DNA of 24,339 nt from Candidatus Saccharimonadota bacterium (GCA_013815785.1 JACDFO010000009.1:1-24339), one strand, 5' to 3'; shown: positions 6,761 through 14,536, numbered from the stretch's first letter. The notes: generated by a model not told the origin, from the sequence alone. A program made the numbers and translations.

Positions 6761-8263
6761 GTGAGCTGGAAAATTATCTGGACATCTCTGAAAAATAAAG
6801 ACATGCGATCGCGCATCCTCGCGGTTCTTGGCATGCTGCTGGTCTTCCGTATACTGGCTCATATTCCGATTCCGCTTAGTAATCCTGAAACGCTTAAGCA
6901 AGTTCTTGAAAATCTATTTAATTCCCAGAACTCTTCACAATTGCTCAGCTTTATTGATGTTCTATCTGGTGGCGCGCTCGCTAATTTTTCTATTATGCTT
7001 GTCGGACTTGGACCATACATTAATGCAAGCATCATTATGCAGTTGCTTACCAAGGCTATTCCTCAGCTTGAATCACTTAATAAAGAAGGCGAATTTGGGC
7101 GACGCAAGATAAATCAGTATACCCGCATGCTCACCTTGCCGCTAGCCATTGTTCAATCGATTGGGGCTATTTATCTCGTACGTCAACAAGCAGCCCAAGT
7201 CGGTGGTATAAACGATATTACTGCCAATACATCCATCATGCAGTGGATACTTATGGTAGCCGCGCTGACAGGTGGTGCGATGGTGCTTATGTGGCTTGGA
7301 GAGCTCATTACTGAGCAAAGCGTAGGTAATGGTATCTCACTTGTGATTACCGTTGGAATCGTGAGTACGCTGCCTGCAACCATATCAAGCATTACGGCGG
7401 CAGTGTTTAGCGGCTCAGCAACGGCCAGTATTTTAGGAAAAACTTTTAACTTTGATAAAAAACAGGCGATATTTGCGGCAATAATAGCCGTAGTCACGGT
7501 ATTGGTGACTATATTTATTGTTAGGCTGAATGAGGCGTCTCGAAAGTTAACTATTCAGTACGCCAAGCGAGTGCAGGGTAATCGCGCATACGGCGGAGTA
7601 ACCACCACGCTACCCGTTAAGCTTATAACTGCCGGTGTGGTGCCAATTATCTTTGCTGTTGCTTTCCTAAGCGTTCCAAGCTTTGTAGGACAGTTACTAT
7701 CAAGTAATACTAGTTTGCGTCTTCAAGAAATTGGTAGCAATTTGTACTTATGGTTTCAACCGCCAAGCGCACAAACATTTGCACAACCAGGTTTCATTCC
7801 ATACATCTATCCAGTGGTTTATTTTCTATTAGTATTCGTCTTTACGTTCTTTTATACGAGTATTACATTTAACTCAAAAGAAATCGCCGAGAACTTACAA
7901 AAACAAGGAGGCTTTTTAGAAGGTATTCGTTCTGGTCTTCAAACCGAAAAATACCTTGGAAAGGTAGTGAACAGATTGACCTTATTCGGAGCTATCGCAC
8001 TTGGTTTCCTAGCGATAATACCTATTATCGGGCAAGTATTTTTGAGTAGTAATATAGCCATCGGTGGTACTAGTATCCTTATCTTGGTATCTGTTGCGCT
8101 AGAAACACTTAGAGCTATAGAATCACGTGCCCTGATGGTCACCTACGACCAGTACGAGCAACCCGACTTTTTTTACGATCAAGACCAGCCAGCATTGGCC
8201 GCCACAGGTGCTCGCAGATTACGCTTTTTGCCACGGCGAAACAAAACAGATAAGAAAAAGTAA
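6761..8263 (+). CDS. secY: Preprotein translocase subunit SecY
   Basis: The product has 500 residues, longer than the typical 430-445. It starts at GTG (MSWKIIWTSLKNKDMRSR), with GAGGG about 10 nt upstream. SecY forms the protein-conducting channel of the inner membrane with SecE and SecG. The plug-domain region GGALANFSIMLVGLGPYINASIIMQLL is typical, as are the cytosolic loop REGEFGRRKINQYTR-like segment (here KEGEFGRRKINQYTR) and the IQYAKRVQGNRAYGG loop. About ten hydrophobic segments are present. The extra length sits mainly in the loop before TM7 and in a basic cytosolic tail (RRLRFLPRRNKTDKKK). adk and map, its usual downstream neighbours, are absent. Confidence 0.97.
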   Translation: MSWKIIWTSLKNKDMRSRILAVLGMLLVFRILAHIPIPLSNPETLKQVLENLFNSQNSSQLLSFIDVLSGGALANFSIMLVGLGPYINASIIMQLLTKAIPQLESLNKEGEFGRRKINQYTRMLTLPLAIVQSIGAIYLVRQQAAQVGGINDITANTSIMQWILMVAALTGGAMVLMWLGELITEQSVGNGISLVITVGIVSTLPATISSITAAVFSGSATASILGKTFNFDKKQAIFAAIIAVVTVLVTIFIVRLNEASRKLTIQYAKRVQGNRAYGGVTTTLPVKLITAGVVPIIFAVAFLSVPSFVGQLLSSNTSLRLQEIGSNLYLWFQPPSAQTFAQPGFIPYIYPVVYFLLVFVFTFFYTSITFNSKEIAENLQKQGGFLEGIRSGLQTEKYLGKVVNRLTLFGAIALGFLAIIPIIGQVFLSSNIAIGGTSILILVSVALETLRAIESRALMVTYDQYEQPDFFYDQDQPALAATGARRLRFLPRRNKTDKKK

Positions 8264-8271
8264 TAAAACTC

Positions 8272-8301
8272 TTTACAAAACGTTGTTCAATTTGGTATAC
8301 T
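8272..8301 (+). promoter_or_regulatory. Predicted sigma70-type promoter for infA
   Basis: TTTACA at 8272-8277 and TATACT at 8296-8301 are separated by 18 nt. Transcription would start near 8308, giving a 5' leader of about a dozen bases before the infA ATG at 8321. No Shine-Dalgarno sequence is visible in that leader. The promoter would allow infA and the alpha-operon genes to be made apart from the upstream ribosomal genes. Confidence 0.6.
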
Positions 8302-8320
8302 AACGACTTGTTATATCTGT

Positions 8321-8542
8321 ATGGTCAAAAATAAGGAAGTTATCGAACTACAGGGAGTCGTCAATGAGGCCCTACCGGGGACACAGTTCCGCGTTGAGCT
8401 CGAAAATGGCCATAAGATTATAGCTCACGTCGCCGGCAAGATGCGAAAACATTACATTCGTTTAGTGCCAGGAGACAGCGTTACGGTCGAGTTGACCCCT
8501 TATGACCTTACTAAGGGCAGAATCACCTATCGCAAGTCCTGA
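8321..8542 (+). CDS. infA: Translation initiation factor IF-1
   Basis: This 73-residue protein has the typical IF-1 length and a single OB-fold (S1-like) domain: EVIELQGVVNEALPGTQFRVELENGHKIIAHVAGKMRKHYIRLVPGD, ending KGRITYRKS. IF-1 blocks the A-site during initiation together with IF-2 and IF-3. It lies directly downstream of secY where adk and map are found in many bacteria. It has its own promoter and a very short leader without a clear ribosome binding site. A 115-nt palindrome begins 3 nt after its stop. Confidence 0.97.
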   Translation: MVKNKEVIELQGVVNEALPGTQFRVELENGHKIIAHVAGKMRKHYIRLVPGDSVTVELTPYDLTKGRITYRKS

Positions 8543-8544
8543 AC

Positions 8545-8659
8545 TTTTACATAGCAGTACGTCTCGCGCCGAAATTCTGCGACTCCGATGCTCACCGTAT
8601 TATAGATACGGCTCCGCTTCGGTGCTCGATTTCAACGCAAGCTGCACTACTCTGTAAAA
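8545..8659. repeat. 115-nt centre-symmetric imperfect palindrome between infA and rpmJ
   Basis: TTTTACA at 8545-8551 is matched by TGTAAAA at 8653-8659. The outer 31 bases of each arm align without any gap, with 23 of 31 identical to the complement of the other arm, and several differences are G-U compatible. The centre is a perfect hairpin, CCGTAT, loop TATAG, ATACGG (8595-8611). All paired blocks share the same centre (about 8602). No reading frame of note lies within. As RNA this would be one long hairpin just after the infA stop. It could be a decayed inverted-repeat (MITE-like) element, or a structure that sets expression of the downstream genes. Confidence 0.75.
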
Positions 8660-8721
8660 CTCAGTTGTTATTAAAAATTTTAAGCAGTGTGTCATTAGCA
8701 CTTTAAGGAGCAATGATCCGT

Positions 8722-8838
8722 ATGAAAGTACGTGCAAGTGTAAAGAAGATAAGCCCCGACGACAAGATTGTTCGTCGTAAGGGTCGTTTGTATGTTATCA
8801 ACAAGCTTAAACCTAAGCATAAACAGAGGCAGGGTTAA
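8722..8838 (+). CDS. rpmJ: 50S ribosomal protein L36, cysteine-free
   Basis: This short gene encodes 38 residues: MKVRASVKKISPDDKIVRR, then KGRLYVINKLKPKHKQRQG. The framework and the PKHKQRQG end are typical L36. The four zinc ligands (usual pattern CxxC then C and H) are replaced: ISPDDK instead of ICxxCK, and VIN instead of VIC. An in-frame ATG at 8713 lies only 2 nt from the AAGGAG at 8705-8710; the ATG at 8722 matches the conserved family start, so I chose it. L36 organises 23S rRNA in the 50S subunit. It lies before rpsM, its standard place. Confidence 0.95.
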   Translation: MKVRASVKKISPDDKIVRRKGRLYVINKLKPKHKQRQG

Positions 8839-8843
8839 GAACT

Positions 8844-9230
8844 ATGGCTAGAATTTCCGGAGTTACTATCCCTGATGCAAAGCAAGTGCAAATTGCGTTG
8901 ACTTATGTGTATGGAATTGGTCCTAAAACAGCTGAAGGTATCTTAGTGGGCGCCAAAGTTGAACCGACAGTGCGAGTTAAAAACCTGACTGATACTGAAA
9001 TTGCTCGAATCCAGGATATAATCAATGAAAATCACACCGTTGAAGGTGAGCTGCAGCGGGTTGTTACTGGTAATATTAAGCGCCTTAAAGACATTAATAG
9101 TTATCGCGGCATTCGCCATAAACTGAGTTTGCCTTCCCGTGGACAACGGACTCGCACCAATGGTCGCACCCGTCGCGGACGTCGTGTGGCTGTCGGTGGA
9201 TCACAACCTAAATCAGCATCTAAGACATAA
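8844..9230 (+). CDS. rpsM: 30S ribosomal protein S13
   Basis: The product has 128 residues. It starts MARISGVTIPDAKQVQIALTYVYGIG, contains the helix-two-turn-helix VVTGNIKRLKDINSYRGIRHKLSLP, and has the basic GQRTRTNGRTRRGRR tail near tRNA. S13 contacts the P-site tRNA and bridges to the 50S subunit. It starts 5 nt after the rpmJ stop. The reverse-strand frames over it are shadows. Confidence 0.97.
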   Translation: MARISGVTIPDAKQVQIALTYVYGIGPKTAEGILVGAKVEPTVRVKNLTDTEIARIQDIINENHTVEGELQRVVTGNIKRLKDINSYRGIRHKLSLPSRGQRTRTNGRTRRGRRVAVGGSQPKSASKT

Positions 9231-9245
9231 GGAAAGGAGAAATAT

Positions 9246-9653
9246 ATGGCAGAAGCTACTACAACAGCAACTACGACAACTCGTAAAAAGAAATCAAAGC
9301 GCTCCGTCCCAACTGGACAAATGCATATACTTTCGACTTTCAATAATACGATTATTACCTTCACGGACCACAAAGGTGGCGCATTAGCTGCTGCTAGCGC
9401 TGGCGTCTGCGGATTCCGGGGTAGTAAAAAGGGCACCGCTTATGCCGCTCAGGTGGCTGCCGAAAAAGCCGGCCAGACTGTCAAGCAGATGTACGGCATG
9501 ACTAAAGTCGAAGTATTCGTAAAAGGTACCGGCTTAGGACGAGATGCAGCAGTTCGAGCATTACAGAATTTAGATATACATGTCGATGCCATCAAAGACG
9601 TTACTGGGCTGCCTTATGGCGGCGTCCGTCCACGAAAGGCTAAGAGGAACTAA
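9246..9653 (+). CDS. rpsK: 30S ribosomal protein S11
   Basis: The product has 135 residues, starting with a threonine-rich and lysine-rich lead (AEATTTATTTTRKKKSKRS). The core reads GQMHILSTFNNTIITFTDHKGGALAAASAG, then FRGSKKGTAYAAQVAAEKA, with VEVFVKGTGLGRDAAVRAL and the C-terminal VTGLPYGGVRPRKAKRN. S11 forms part of the 30S platform at the E-site. A strong AAGGAG lies in the 15-nt gap from rpsM. The polythreonine lead is an oddity without known function. Confidence 0.97.
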   Translation: MAEATTTATTTTRKKKSKRSVPTGQMHILSTFNNTIITFTDHKGGALAAASAGVCGFRGSKKGTAYAAQVAAEKAGQTVKQMYGMTKVEVFVKGTGLGRDAAVRALQNLDIHVDAIKDVTGLPYGGVRPRKAKRN

Positions 9654-9655
9654 TC

Positions 9656-10273
9656 ATGGCACGAGATACCCAAAGTATTGTCAAGATGAGTCGCCGCGAG
9701 GGCTATGCTCTTCACCCTAAGGCTCATAAAGCGCTCATGAAACGCTCTACTGTTCCTGGCGAACAAGGTGCAAGACAAAGCCGCAATAAGCCGAGTCAGT
9801 ACAATCTTCAGCTGCGCGAAAAGCAAAAAGTAAAACGTTTGTACGGTTTACTTGAAAAGCAATTCAGTAATCTTATGAAAGAAGCTGGTCGCAAGCAAGG
9901 TCAAGCTGGCGAAATATTACTTCAGTTACTTGAACAGCGAGCTGATAATGCCGTTTACCGCGCAGGTTTAGCTACCAGCCGTCGAGCTGCTCGTCAATTG
10001 GTCACACATGGACATTTTGAATTAAATGGCCGTCGTGTCGACATTCCATCTATACGTTTGGTTTCTGGAGATGTTCTAGTTCTCCGCGACACGAGTAAGA
10101 AGAATGAGTATTTCAAAAAGCTTGATGATGTAAGTCCTGAACCTAGCGCAATGCCAGGTTGGCTGAAAGTCAATCGTAAGAAGTTTGAAATTTCTATAAC
10201 TGGTCTGCCGACGCGTGAAGAGGCGGAACCAGATATCAATGAACAATTAATCGTGGAATACTACTCACGCTAA
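9656..10273 (+). CDS. rpsD: 30S ribosomal protein S4, zinc-free type
   Basis: The product has 205 residues. The N-terminus MARDTQSIVKMSRREGYAL aligns with the usual start, where cysteines would bind zinc in many Gram-positive S4 proteins; here no cysteine is present. The S4 RNA-binding domain (residues about 98-160) has NAVYRAGLATSRRAARQLVTHGHFELNGRRVDIPS. The C-terminus ends NEQLIVEYYSR, as in the family. S4 nucleates 30S assembly and guards fidelity with S5. In E. coli it also represses the alpha operon, whose downstream genes follow here as well. Confidence 0.97.
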   Translation: MARDTQSIVKMSRREGYALHPKAHKALMKRSTVPGEQGARQSRNKPSQYNLQLREKQKVKRLYGLLEKQFSNLMKEAGRKQGQAGEILLQLLEQRADNAVYRAGLATSRRAARQLVTHGHFELNGRRVDIPSIRLVSGDVLVLRDTSKKNEYFKKLDDVSPEPSAMPGWLKVNRKKFEISITGLPTREEAEPDINEQLIVEYYSR

Positions 10274-10318
10274 TAGCTTAGCTATGACAGTAATTAAGAA
10301 AGGCTACAAGGAATAACA

Positions 10319-11257
10319 ATGTCAAAAACAATCCACACACCAGGAGTTGTCAACGTCGATGATCACGGCAGCAATAGCGCTACATTTGCTATCGAACCAT
10401 TGCACACCGGCTACGGTATGACGTTAGGTAACAGTTTGCGTCGTGTGCTTCTGTCCAGTATTGCTGGCGCGGCTGTAACTTCATTTAAGATTGAAGGTGC
10501 GACTCACGAATTTACCACTGTAAAAGGCGTAAAAGAAGATATCGTCGACATCATGCAGAATCTTAAAGGAATTCGTTTTCGTGTATTTGGCGAAGATGTT
10601 CAAGGACTACGAATTGTCAAAAAAGGTAAAGGAAACGTCACGGCTAAAGACATCCAGGTTAACGCTGATGTAGAAATAGTTAATCCTGAGCACATAATTG
10701 CAACTATGGATGATGATAAAGCCGGGTTCGTCATGGACCTCACAGTAGAAACTGGACGCGGTTACCGCACTGTTGAAGAAGGTGCGGCTCGTAAAGCTAG
10801 CGACATGATTGCAGTTGATGCAATTTTTAGCCCAGTTTTGCGTGTTCGTTATAAGGTAGAAAACACCCGTGTTGGTCAGATGACCGATCTAGACAAGCTA
10901 CTACTTAGTATTGATACTGACGGTTCAATTAGCCCTCGAGACGCATTTGAAGAAGCGTCAGCAATATTGGTTAATCAGTATACGGCGCTAGCAGGTCAGA
11001 CTCGCGTTGAAGTATCAGTGCCTCTCGGTCAAAACGAATCAGTAATGACTGACGACGGTGATGAAACACCAGAACTTATGACTTCTATTGAAGATTTGAA
11101 TCTTAGTGCTCGCACAACCAACGCCCTGATTAATAACGAGATTCACACCCTAAAAGACCTTTTCTCGTTGAGTGATTCTGAACTTCGTGAACTCAAAGGT
11201 TTTGGAAGCAAAGCTCTTGATGAAGTTAAAGATAAACTAGCGGAGTTGGAGCTGTAA
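10319..11257 (+). CDS. rpoA: RNA polymerase alpha subunit
   Basis: The product has 312 residues, the usual length. The N-terminal dimerisation domain shows FAIEPLHTGYGMTLGNSLRRVLLSSIAGAAVTSFKIEG, HEFTTVKGVKEDIVDIMQNLK and the D-rich LDKLLLSIDTDGSISPRDAFEEA. A linker of acidic residues leads to the alpha-CTD (about 245-312): IEDLNLSARTTNALINNEIHTLKDL and LRELKGFGSKALDEVK, which binds UP elements and activators. It is preceded by a 45-nt gap containing a small TAGC/GCTA hairpin at the rpsD end and an AAGGA ribosome binding site at 10308-10312. Confidence 0.98.
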   Translation: MSKTIHTPGVVNVDDHGSNSATFAIEPLHTGYGMTLGNSLRRVLLSSIAGAAVTSFKIEGATHEFTTVKGVKEDIVDIMQNLKGIRFRVFGEDVQGLRIVKKGKGNVTAKDIQVNADVEIVNPEHIIATMDDDKAGFVMDLTVETGRGYRTVEEGAARKASDMIAVDAIFSPVLRVRYKVENTRVGQMTDLDKLLLSIDTDGSISPRDAFEEASAILVNQYTALAGQTRVEVSVPLGQNESVMTDDGDETPELMTSIEDLNLSARTTNALINNEIHTLKDLFSLSDSELRELKGFGSKALDEVKDKLAELEL

Positions 11258-11258
11258 C

Positions 11259-11738
11259 ATGCACCGCCACGGATACAAAGGCCGCAAATTCGGCCGTGAA
11301 CGCGACCAACGCTCTGCTCTCATAAAGAGTCTTGCTGAAAGTTTGGTGAAATATGAGTCAATCGAAACCACTTTGCCAAAAGCAAAAGAGGTGGTTCCTT
11401 ATGTTGAGAAACTTATTACAAAAGCTAAAAAAGGTGATTTGCATAATCGTCGTATGGTCATTAGCGATCTACAAACCATAGCAACCGCCCATAAGCTGGT
11501 AGATGTGATTGCACCAAAACTTGGAGGCCGGGTTAGTGGGCATCTTCGGATCGAACGCACTACATTACGTCGTGGCGATAACGCACAGCTAGCAAGAATT
11601 AGTTTTGTAGATGATTTAAAGGCAGCACCAGTTGCAAAAAAAGCAGTACCAGTTGAAAAGCCTAAAACTGTAGTTGTGAAAAAGTCAGCCACAAAACCAG
11701 CAGCTAAAAGAACTCTTGCTAAAAAGAAGGTTGCATAA
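11259..11738 (+). CDS. rplQ: 50S ribosomal protein L17, with basic C-terminal extension
   Basis: The product has 159 residues against a usual 115-130. The core shows MHRHGYKGRKFGRERDQRSALIKSLAESL, ETTLPKAKEVVPYVEKLITKAKKGDLHNRR and GGRVSGHLRIERTTLRRGDNAQLARISFVD. After residue about 122 comes a tail of Lys, Ala, Pro and Val (VPVEKPKTVVVKKSATKPAA and on). L17 lies near the tunnel exit. The ATG lies 1 nt after the rpoA stop. The stop overlaps the rplM start as TAATG. Confidence 0.96.
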   Translation: MHRHGYKGRKFGRERDQRSALIKSLAESLVKYESIETTLPKAKEVVPYVEKLITKAKKGDLHNRRMVISDLQTIATAHKLVDVIAPKLGGRVSGHLRIERTTLRRGDNAQLARISFVDDLKAAPVAKKAVPVEKPKTVVVKKSATKPAAKRTLAKKKVA

Positions 11739-12178
11739 TGAAGACTTATAGCGCAAAACCATCAGAAGTTACACGTAATTGGTATGTCGTCGATGCGTCT
11801 GAAGTACCTCTCGGAAGGCTTGCAACTCAAGTTGCCTCATTACTGACCGGAAAAGGTAAGCCAATGTTCACTCATCACATTGACTGCGGAGATCACGTCA
11901 TCGTTATTAATTCAGATAGCTTAGTCGTAACCGGTAATAAGCTTGAAGATAAAATATATTATCATCATAGTCATTACCCAGGTGGACTGAAAGAAATGCA
12001 ACTAAAAGATAAAATTGCTAAGGATTCTACTGAAGTCATTGTCAAAGCAGTTCGGGGCATGTTGCCCGTGAACAAGCTTCGACCTGAGCGTTTAATACGA
12101 CTTCGTGTTTACCCTGGAACGGAACATAATCACGAAGCCCAGAAACCTAAAGTATTTTCTTTAAAGGAAGGTAAATAA
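11738..12178 (+). CDS. rplM: 50S ribosomal protein L13
   Basis: The product has 146 residues, the usual size. Conserved parts are RNWYVVDASEVPLGRLATQVASLLTGKGKPMFTHHIDCGDHVIVIN and VKAVRGMLPVNKLRPERLIRLRVYPGTEHNHEAQKP. L13 is an early 50S assembly protein. Its place directly after rplQ joins the rplM-rpsI pair to the alpha operon, a layout also seen in Firmicutes and related groups. The start overlaps rplQ (TAATG); rpsI follows after 1 nt. Confidence 0.97.
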   Translation: MKTYSAKPSEVTRNWYVVDASEVPLGRLATQVASLLTGKGKPMFTHHIDCGDHVIVINSDSLVVTGNKLEDKIYYHHSHYPGGLKEMQLKDKIAKDSTEVIVKAVRGMLPVNKLRPERLIRLRVYPGTEHNHEAQKPKVFSLKEGK

Positions 12179-12179
12179 T

Positions 12180-12581
12180 ATGGCTGCCGCTAATTATTTT
12201 TATGCGCTTGGACGCCGTAAAAGTGCCACAGCACGAGTTCGCTTGTCTAATGGCAAGGGAAATATAACAGTCAACGCTAAACCAGCTGCCGAATATTTGG
12301 CAGATAGTAAATATTTTATGCATGAACTCATGCGTCCATTTACAGCACTTGAAATGGAAAATGCTAAGTATGACATAAGCGTAGTCGTTAGCGGTGGTGG
12401 CCATAACGGACAAGTTGAAGCAATTCGCCTTGGCATCGCAAAAGCACTGGCATTAATGAACCAAGATCTTAAAGGAACACTTCGACGTGCCGATTTACTA
12501 GGACGTGACCCGAGAGAGAAAGAGCGTAAAAAGTTCGGTCTCAAAGGTGCACGAAAGCAGCGTCAGTTTACAAAACGTTAA
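12180..12581 (+). CDS. rpsI: 30S ribosomal protein S9
   Basis: The product has 133 residues. It starts MAAANYFYALGRRKSATARVRLSNGKGNITVN, contains VVVSGGGHNGQVEAIRLGIAKALALMN and LLGRDPREKERKKFGLKGARKQRQFTKR at the C-terminus. The terminal KR reaches the P-site tRNA in known ribosomes. AAGGAAGG just upstream serves as ribosome binding site. It is the last gene of the superoperon: a strong intrinsic terminator begins 3 nt after its TAA. Confidence 0.97.
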   Translation: MAAANYFYALGRRKSATARVRLSNGKGNITVNAKPAAEYLADSKYFMHELMRPFTALEMENAKYDISVVVSGGGHNGQVEAIRLGIAKALALMNQDLKGTLRRADLLGRDPREKERKKFGLKGARKQRQFTKR

Positions 12582-12583
12582 AC

Positions 12584-12611
12584 AAAACGGTCCAAACGGG
12601 CCGTTTTTCTT
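12584..12611 (+). terminator. Intrinsic terminator after rpsI
   Basis: AAAACGGTCC (12584-12593) pairs with GGGCCGTTTT (12598-12607) around the loop AAAC, with one G-U pair, and runs into TTTTTCTT. This is a textbook rho-independent terminator. It closes the ribosomal-protein superoperon and lies directly upstream of the trpS promoter. Confidence 0.9.
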
Positions 12612-12619
12612 ACATAGGT

Positions 12620-12625
12620 TATAAT
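12620..12625 (+). promoter_or_regulatory. Predicted -10 element for the trpS operon
   Basis: A perfect TATAAT ends 10 nt before the trpS ATG (12636), so the transcript leader would be only about 4 nt. No convincing -35 hexamer was found at the proper distance, because that place is taken by the terminator stem. AAGGA at 12627-12631 lies close to the ATG. Confidence 0.5.
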
Positions 12626-12635
12626 TAAGGATAAG

Positions 12636-13673
12636 ATGAGTAAACCTGTTATTTTGACCGGGCTTAGGGCTAATAATAATTTACATATTGGCAATTACTT
12701 AGGCGCACTGTTGCCTATCATTGATATAGCAAACAACCGAGCCGGTGAGTTTCAGATAAATTTGTTTGTGCCAGACTTACATAGCTTTACCACGCCAGTT
12801 GACCACAGTAAGCTGCATAAGCAAATTATGGAAAATCTTCGCGTGTATGTGGCGGCTGGACTGCCATTAGACAATGCATCAGTTTATGTATACCGTCAAA
12901 GTTATGTACCAGCACATAGCGAACTGGCCTGGATTATAGGGTGTTTTACAGGCTTTGGCGAGCTAAGCAGAATGACCGAATTTAAAGATAAATCTAAGCG
13001 ACTAGGTGTAGAACATATAGGAGCGGGTCAGTTTAATTATCCACCACTCATGGCAGCAGATATATTACTCTATCAGGCAGAATATGTACCGGTGGGCGAC
13101 GATCAAAGGCAAAACATTGAGTTTACGCGTAACATAGCCGAGCGTATGAACAGTCGCTTTGGAAAATTATTTACAGTGCCAAAATCTGTGAAAGAGCAAT
13201 CATTGTTTTTCGCCAAAGATCAAAGCTTGCGTATTCGTGACTTAGTTGACCCTACAAAAAAAATGAGCAAAAGTGATGAGACGGGTAGAGGCGTTATTTT
13301 TCTAAATGATAAACTGGACTTAGTCCGAAAAAAAATAATGAGCGCCACGACCGATAGTTACGGTCGTATCGCATATAATCCAGCAGAGCAAGCCGGGCTA
13401 GCTAACCTTATAGACATTCTTGGCTTGTTTAGTGGTCAAACGCTAGGACAGGTCTGCAAACAGTACGTAGGCCAAAGTACATATGGCCCACTGAAGGAGG
13501 CTACAGCAAGCGCTGTGGTTAGGTTTCTGGAAACATTCCAGGTTAAACTGGCAGATGTGAATGACAAATATTTACTAGAGAAACTTGAAGCCAGTGAAGC
13601 AGTAATGCAAGATACTGCAAACAACACTCTATTACATGTACAAAAAGCTGTTGGTTTGCGACCAAAGAAATGA
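12636..13673 (+). CDS. trpS: Tryptophanyl-tRNA synthetase
   Basis: The product has 345 residues, a normal length. It charges tRNA-Trp with tryptophan using ATP. The class I HIGH motif is HIGN at residues 17-20 (LHIGNYLGAL), as usual in TrpRS, and KMSKS lies at 209-213 (DPTKKMSKSDE). The specificity region contains FKDKSKR and PLMAADILLYQAEYVPVGDDQRQNIEFTRNIAERMN. The gene begins just after the ribosomal terminator, and its stop overlaps the next gene (ATGA). tRNA-Trp itself is encoded at the far end of this window. The identification is firm. Confidence 0.97.
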   Translation: MSKPVILTGLRANNNLHIGNYLGALLPIIDIANNRAGEFQINLFVPDLHSFTTPVDHSKLHKQIMENLRVYVAAGLPLDNASVYVYRQSYVPAHSELAWIIGCFTGFGELSRMTEFKDKSKRLGVEHIGAGQFNYPPLMAADILLYQAEYVPVGDDQRQNIEFTRNIAERMNSRFGKLFTVPKSVKEQSLFFAKDQSLRIRDLVDPTKKMSKSDETGRGVIFLNDKLDLVRKKIMSATTDSYGRIAYNPAEQAGLANLIDILGLFSGQTLGQVCKQYVGQSTYGPLKEATASAVVRFLETFQVKLADVNDKYLLEKLEASEAVMQDTANNTLLHVQKAVGLRPKK

Positions 13674-14536
13674 AAACAAAATTTCAAGTTAATAGCGATG
13701 GCAGGGTTAGGCTTGATAGTTTCTTAGCGGGAAAGTACCCAGCTATTAGTCGTTCTTTTTTGCAAAAGCTTTGCAGTACAGATCAGGTTAATGTAAATGG
13801 TCATCCCGAAAAGTCTGGTTTCAAACTCAAATATGGAGATGAAGTAGTAGTACTATATGACATGAAATCGATTGGAAAAATTGAAGACATTGACCTTCCT
13901 ATTTTATTTGAAGATGATAGTATTGTCGTTATTAATAAACCGGCAGGTATCATTAGCCACGCGCGGGGTCGCTACTGGAATGAAGCTTCTGTTGCTTCGT
14001 TTGTCAGACAAATGACCGGTCAAGAAGGCGAACGTGCTGGTATTGTACATCGGTTAGACCGTGTAACTTCAGGAGTAATGATTTGCGCTAAAACAAGCGC
14101 AGCCATGGTGCACTTACAAAAACAGTTCGCCGACCGCAAGGTTATAAAAATTTATCAAGCTGTAGTTCAGGGTCATCTTAAGCCAGAACATGCAGTAATC
14201 GACATGCCGATTGAGCGCAATCCAAAAATGCCTTCTACTTTTCGGGTAGGGCCGAATGGTAAGCCGTCTCAGACACAGTACAAAGTTATTGCTAGTTCTA
14301 TGCTGTATGACTCCTTAGAACTGGTACCTAAAACTGGCAGAACTCACCAACTCCGAGTGCACCTAAAACATATCGGCCACCCTATTGTCGGCGATGTTTT
14401 GTACGAGGGAATCCAACATGATCGGCTACTATTGCACGCTTATTCCTTACAACTGACATTGCCAAACGGTAAATCTGCTACATTTACCGCACCATTACCG
14501 AAAGAATTCGCCAATCTAATAAAAAACGATGTCTAA
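13670..14536 (+). CDS. RluA-family 23S rRNA pseudouridine synthase (RluD/RluC-like)
   Basis: The product has 288 residues. It converts uridine to pseudouridine in RNA, most probably in 23S rRNA. An N-terminal S4 RNA-binding domain (about residues 12-65, RLDSFLAGKYPAISRSFLQKL) leads to the catalytic domain. The catalytic aspartate is D130 in GIVHRLDRVTSGVM. Other family blocks are VVINKPAGIISH near residue 90 and KTGRTHQLRVHLKHIGHPIVGD. The start overlaps trpS (ATGA) and the last 8 nt overlap the next gene, so all three are probably cotranscribed. The exact target uridines cannot be read from sequence, so no specific symbol is given. Confidence 0.92.
   Translation: MKTKFQVNSDGRVRLDSFLAGKYPAISRSFLQKLCSTDQVNVNGHPEKSGFKLKYGDEVVVLYDMKSIGKIEDIDLPILFEDDSIVVINKPAGIISHARGRYWNEASVASFVRQMTGQEGERAGIVHRLDRVTSGVMICAKTSAAMVHLQKQFADRKVIKIYQAVVQGHLKPEHAVIDMPIERNPKMPSTFRVGPNGKPSQTQYKVIASSMLYDSLELVPKTGRTHQLRVHLKHIGHPIVGDVLYEGIQHDRLLLHAYSLQLTLPNGKSATFTAPLPKEFANLIKNDV

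Noticed and set aside
8713..8721. An earlier in-frame ATG for rpmJ
   Set aside because: It is only 2 nt from AAGGAG and would add MIR before the conserved MKVRASVKK start.
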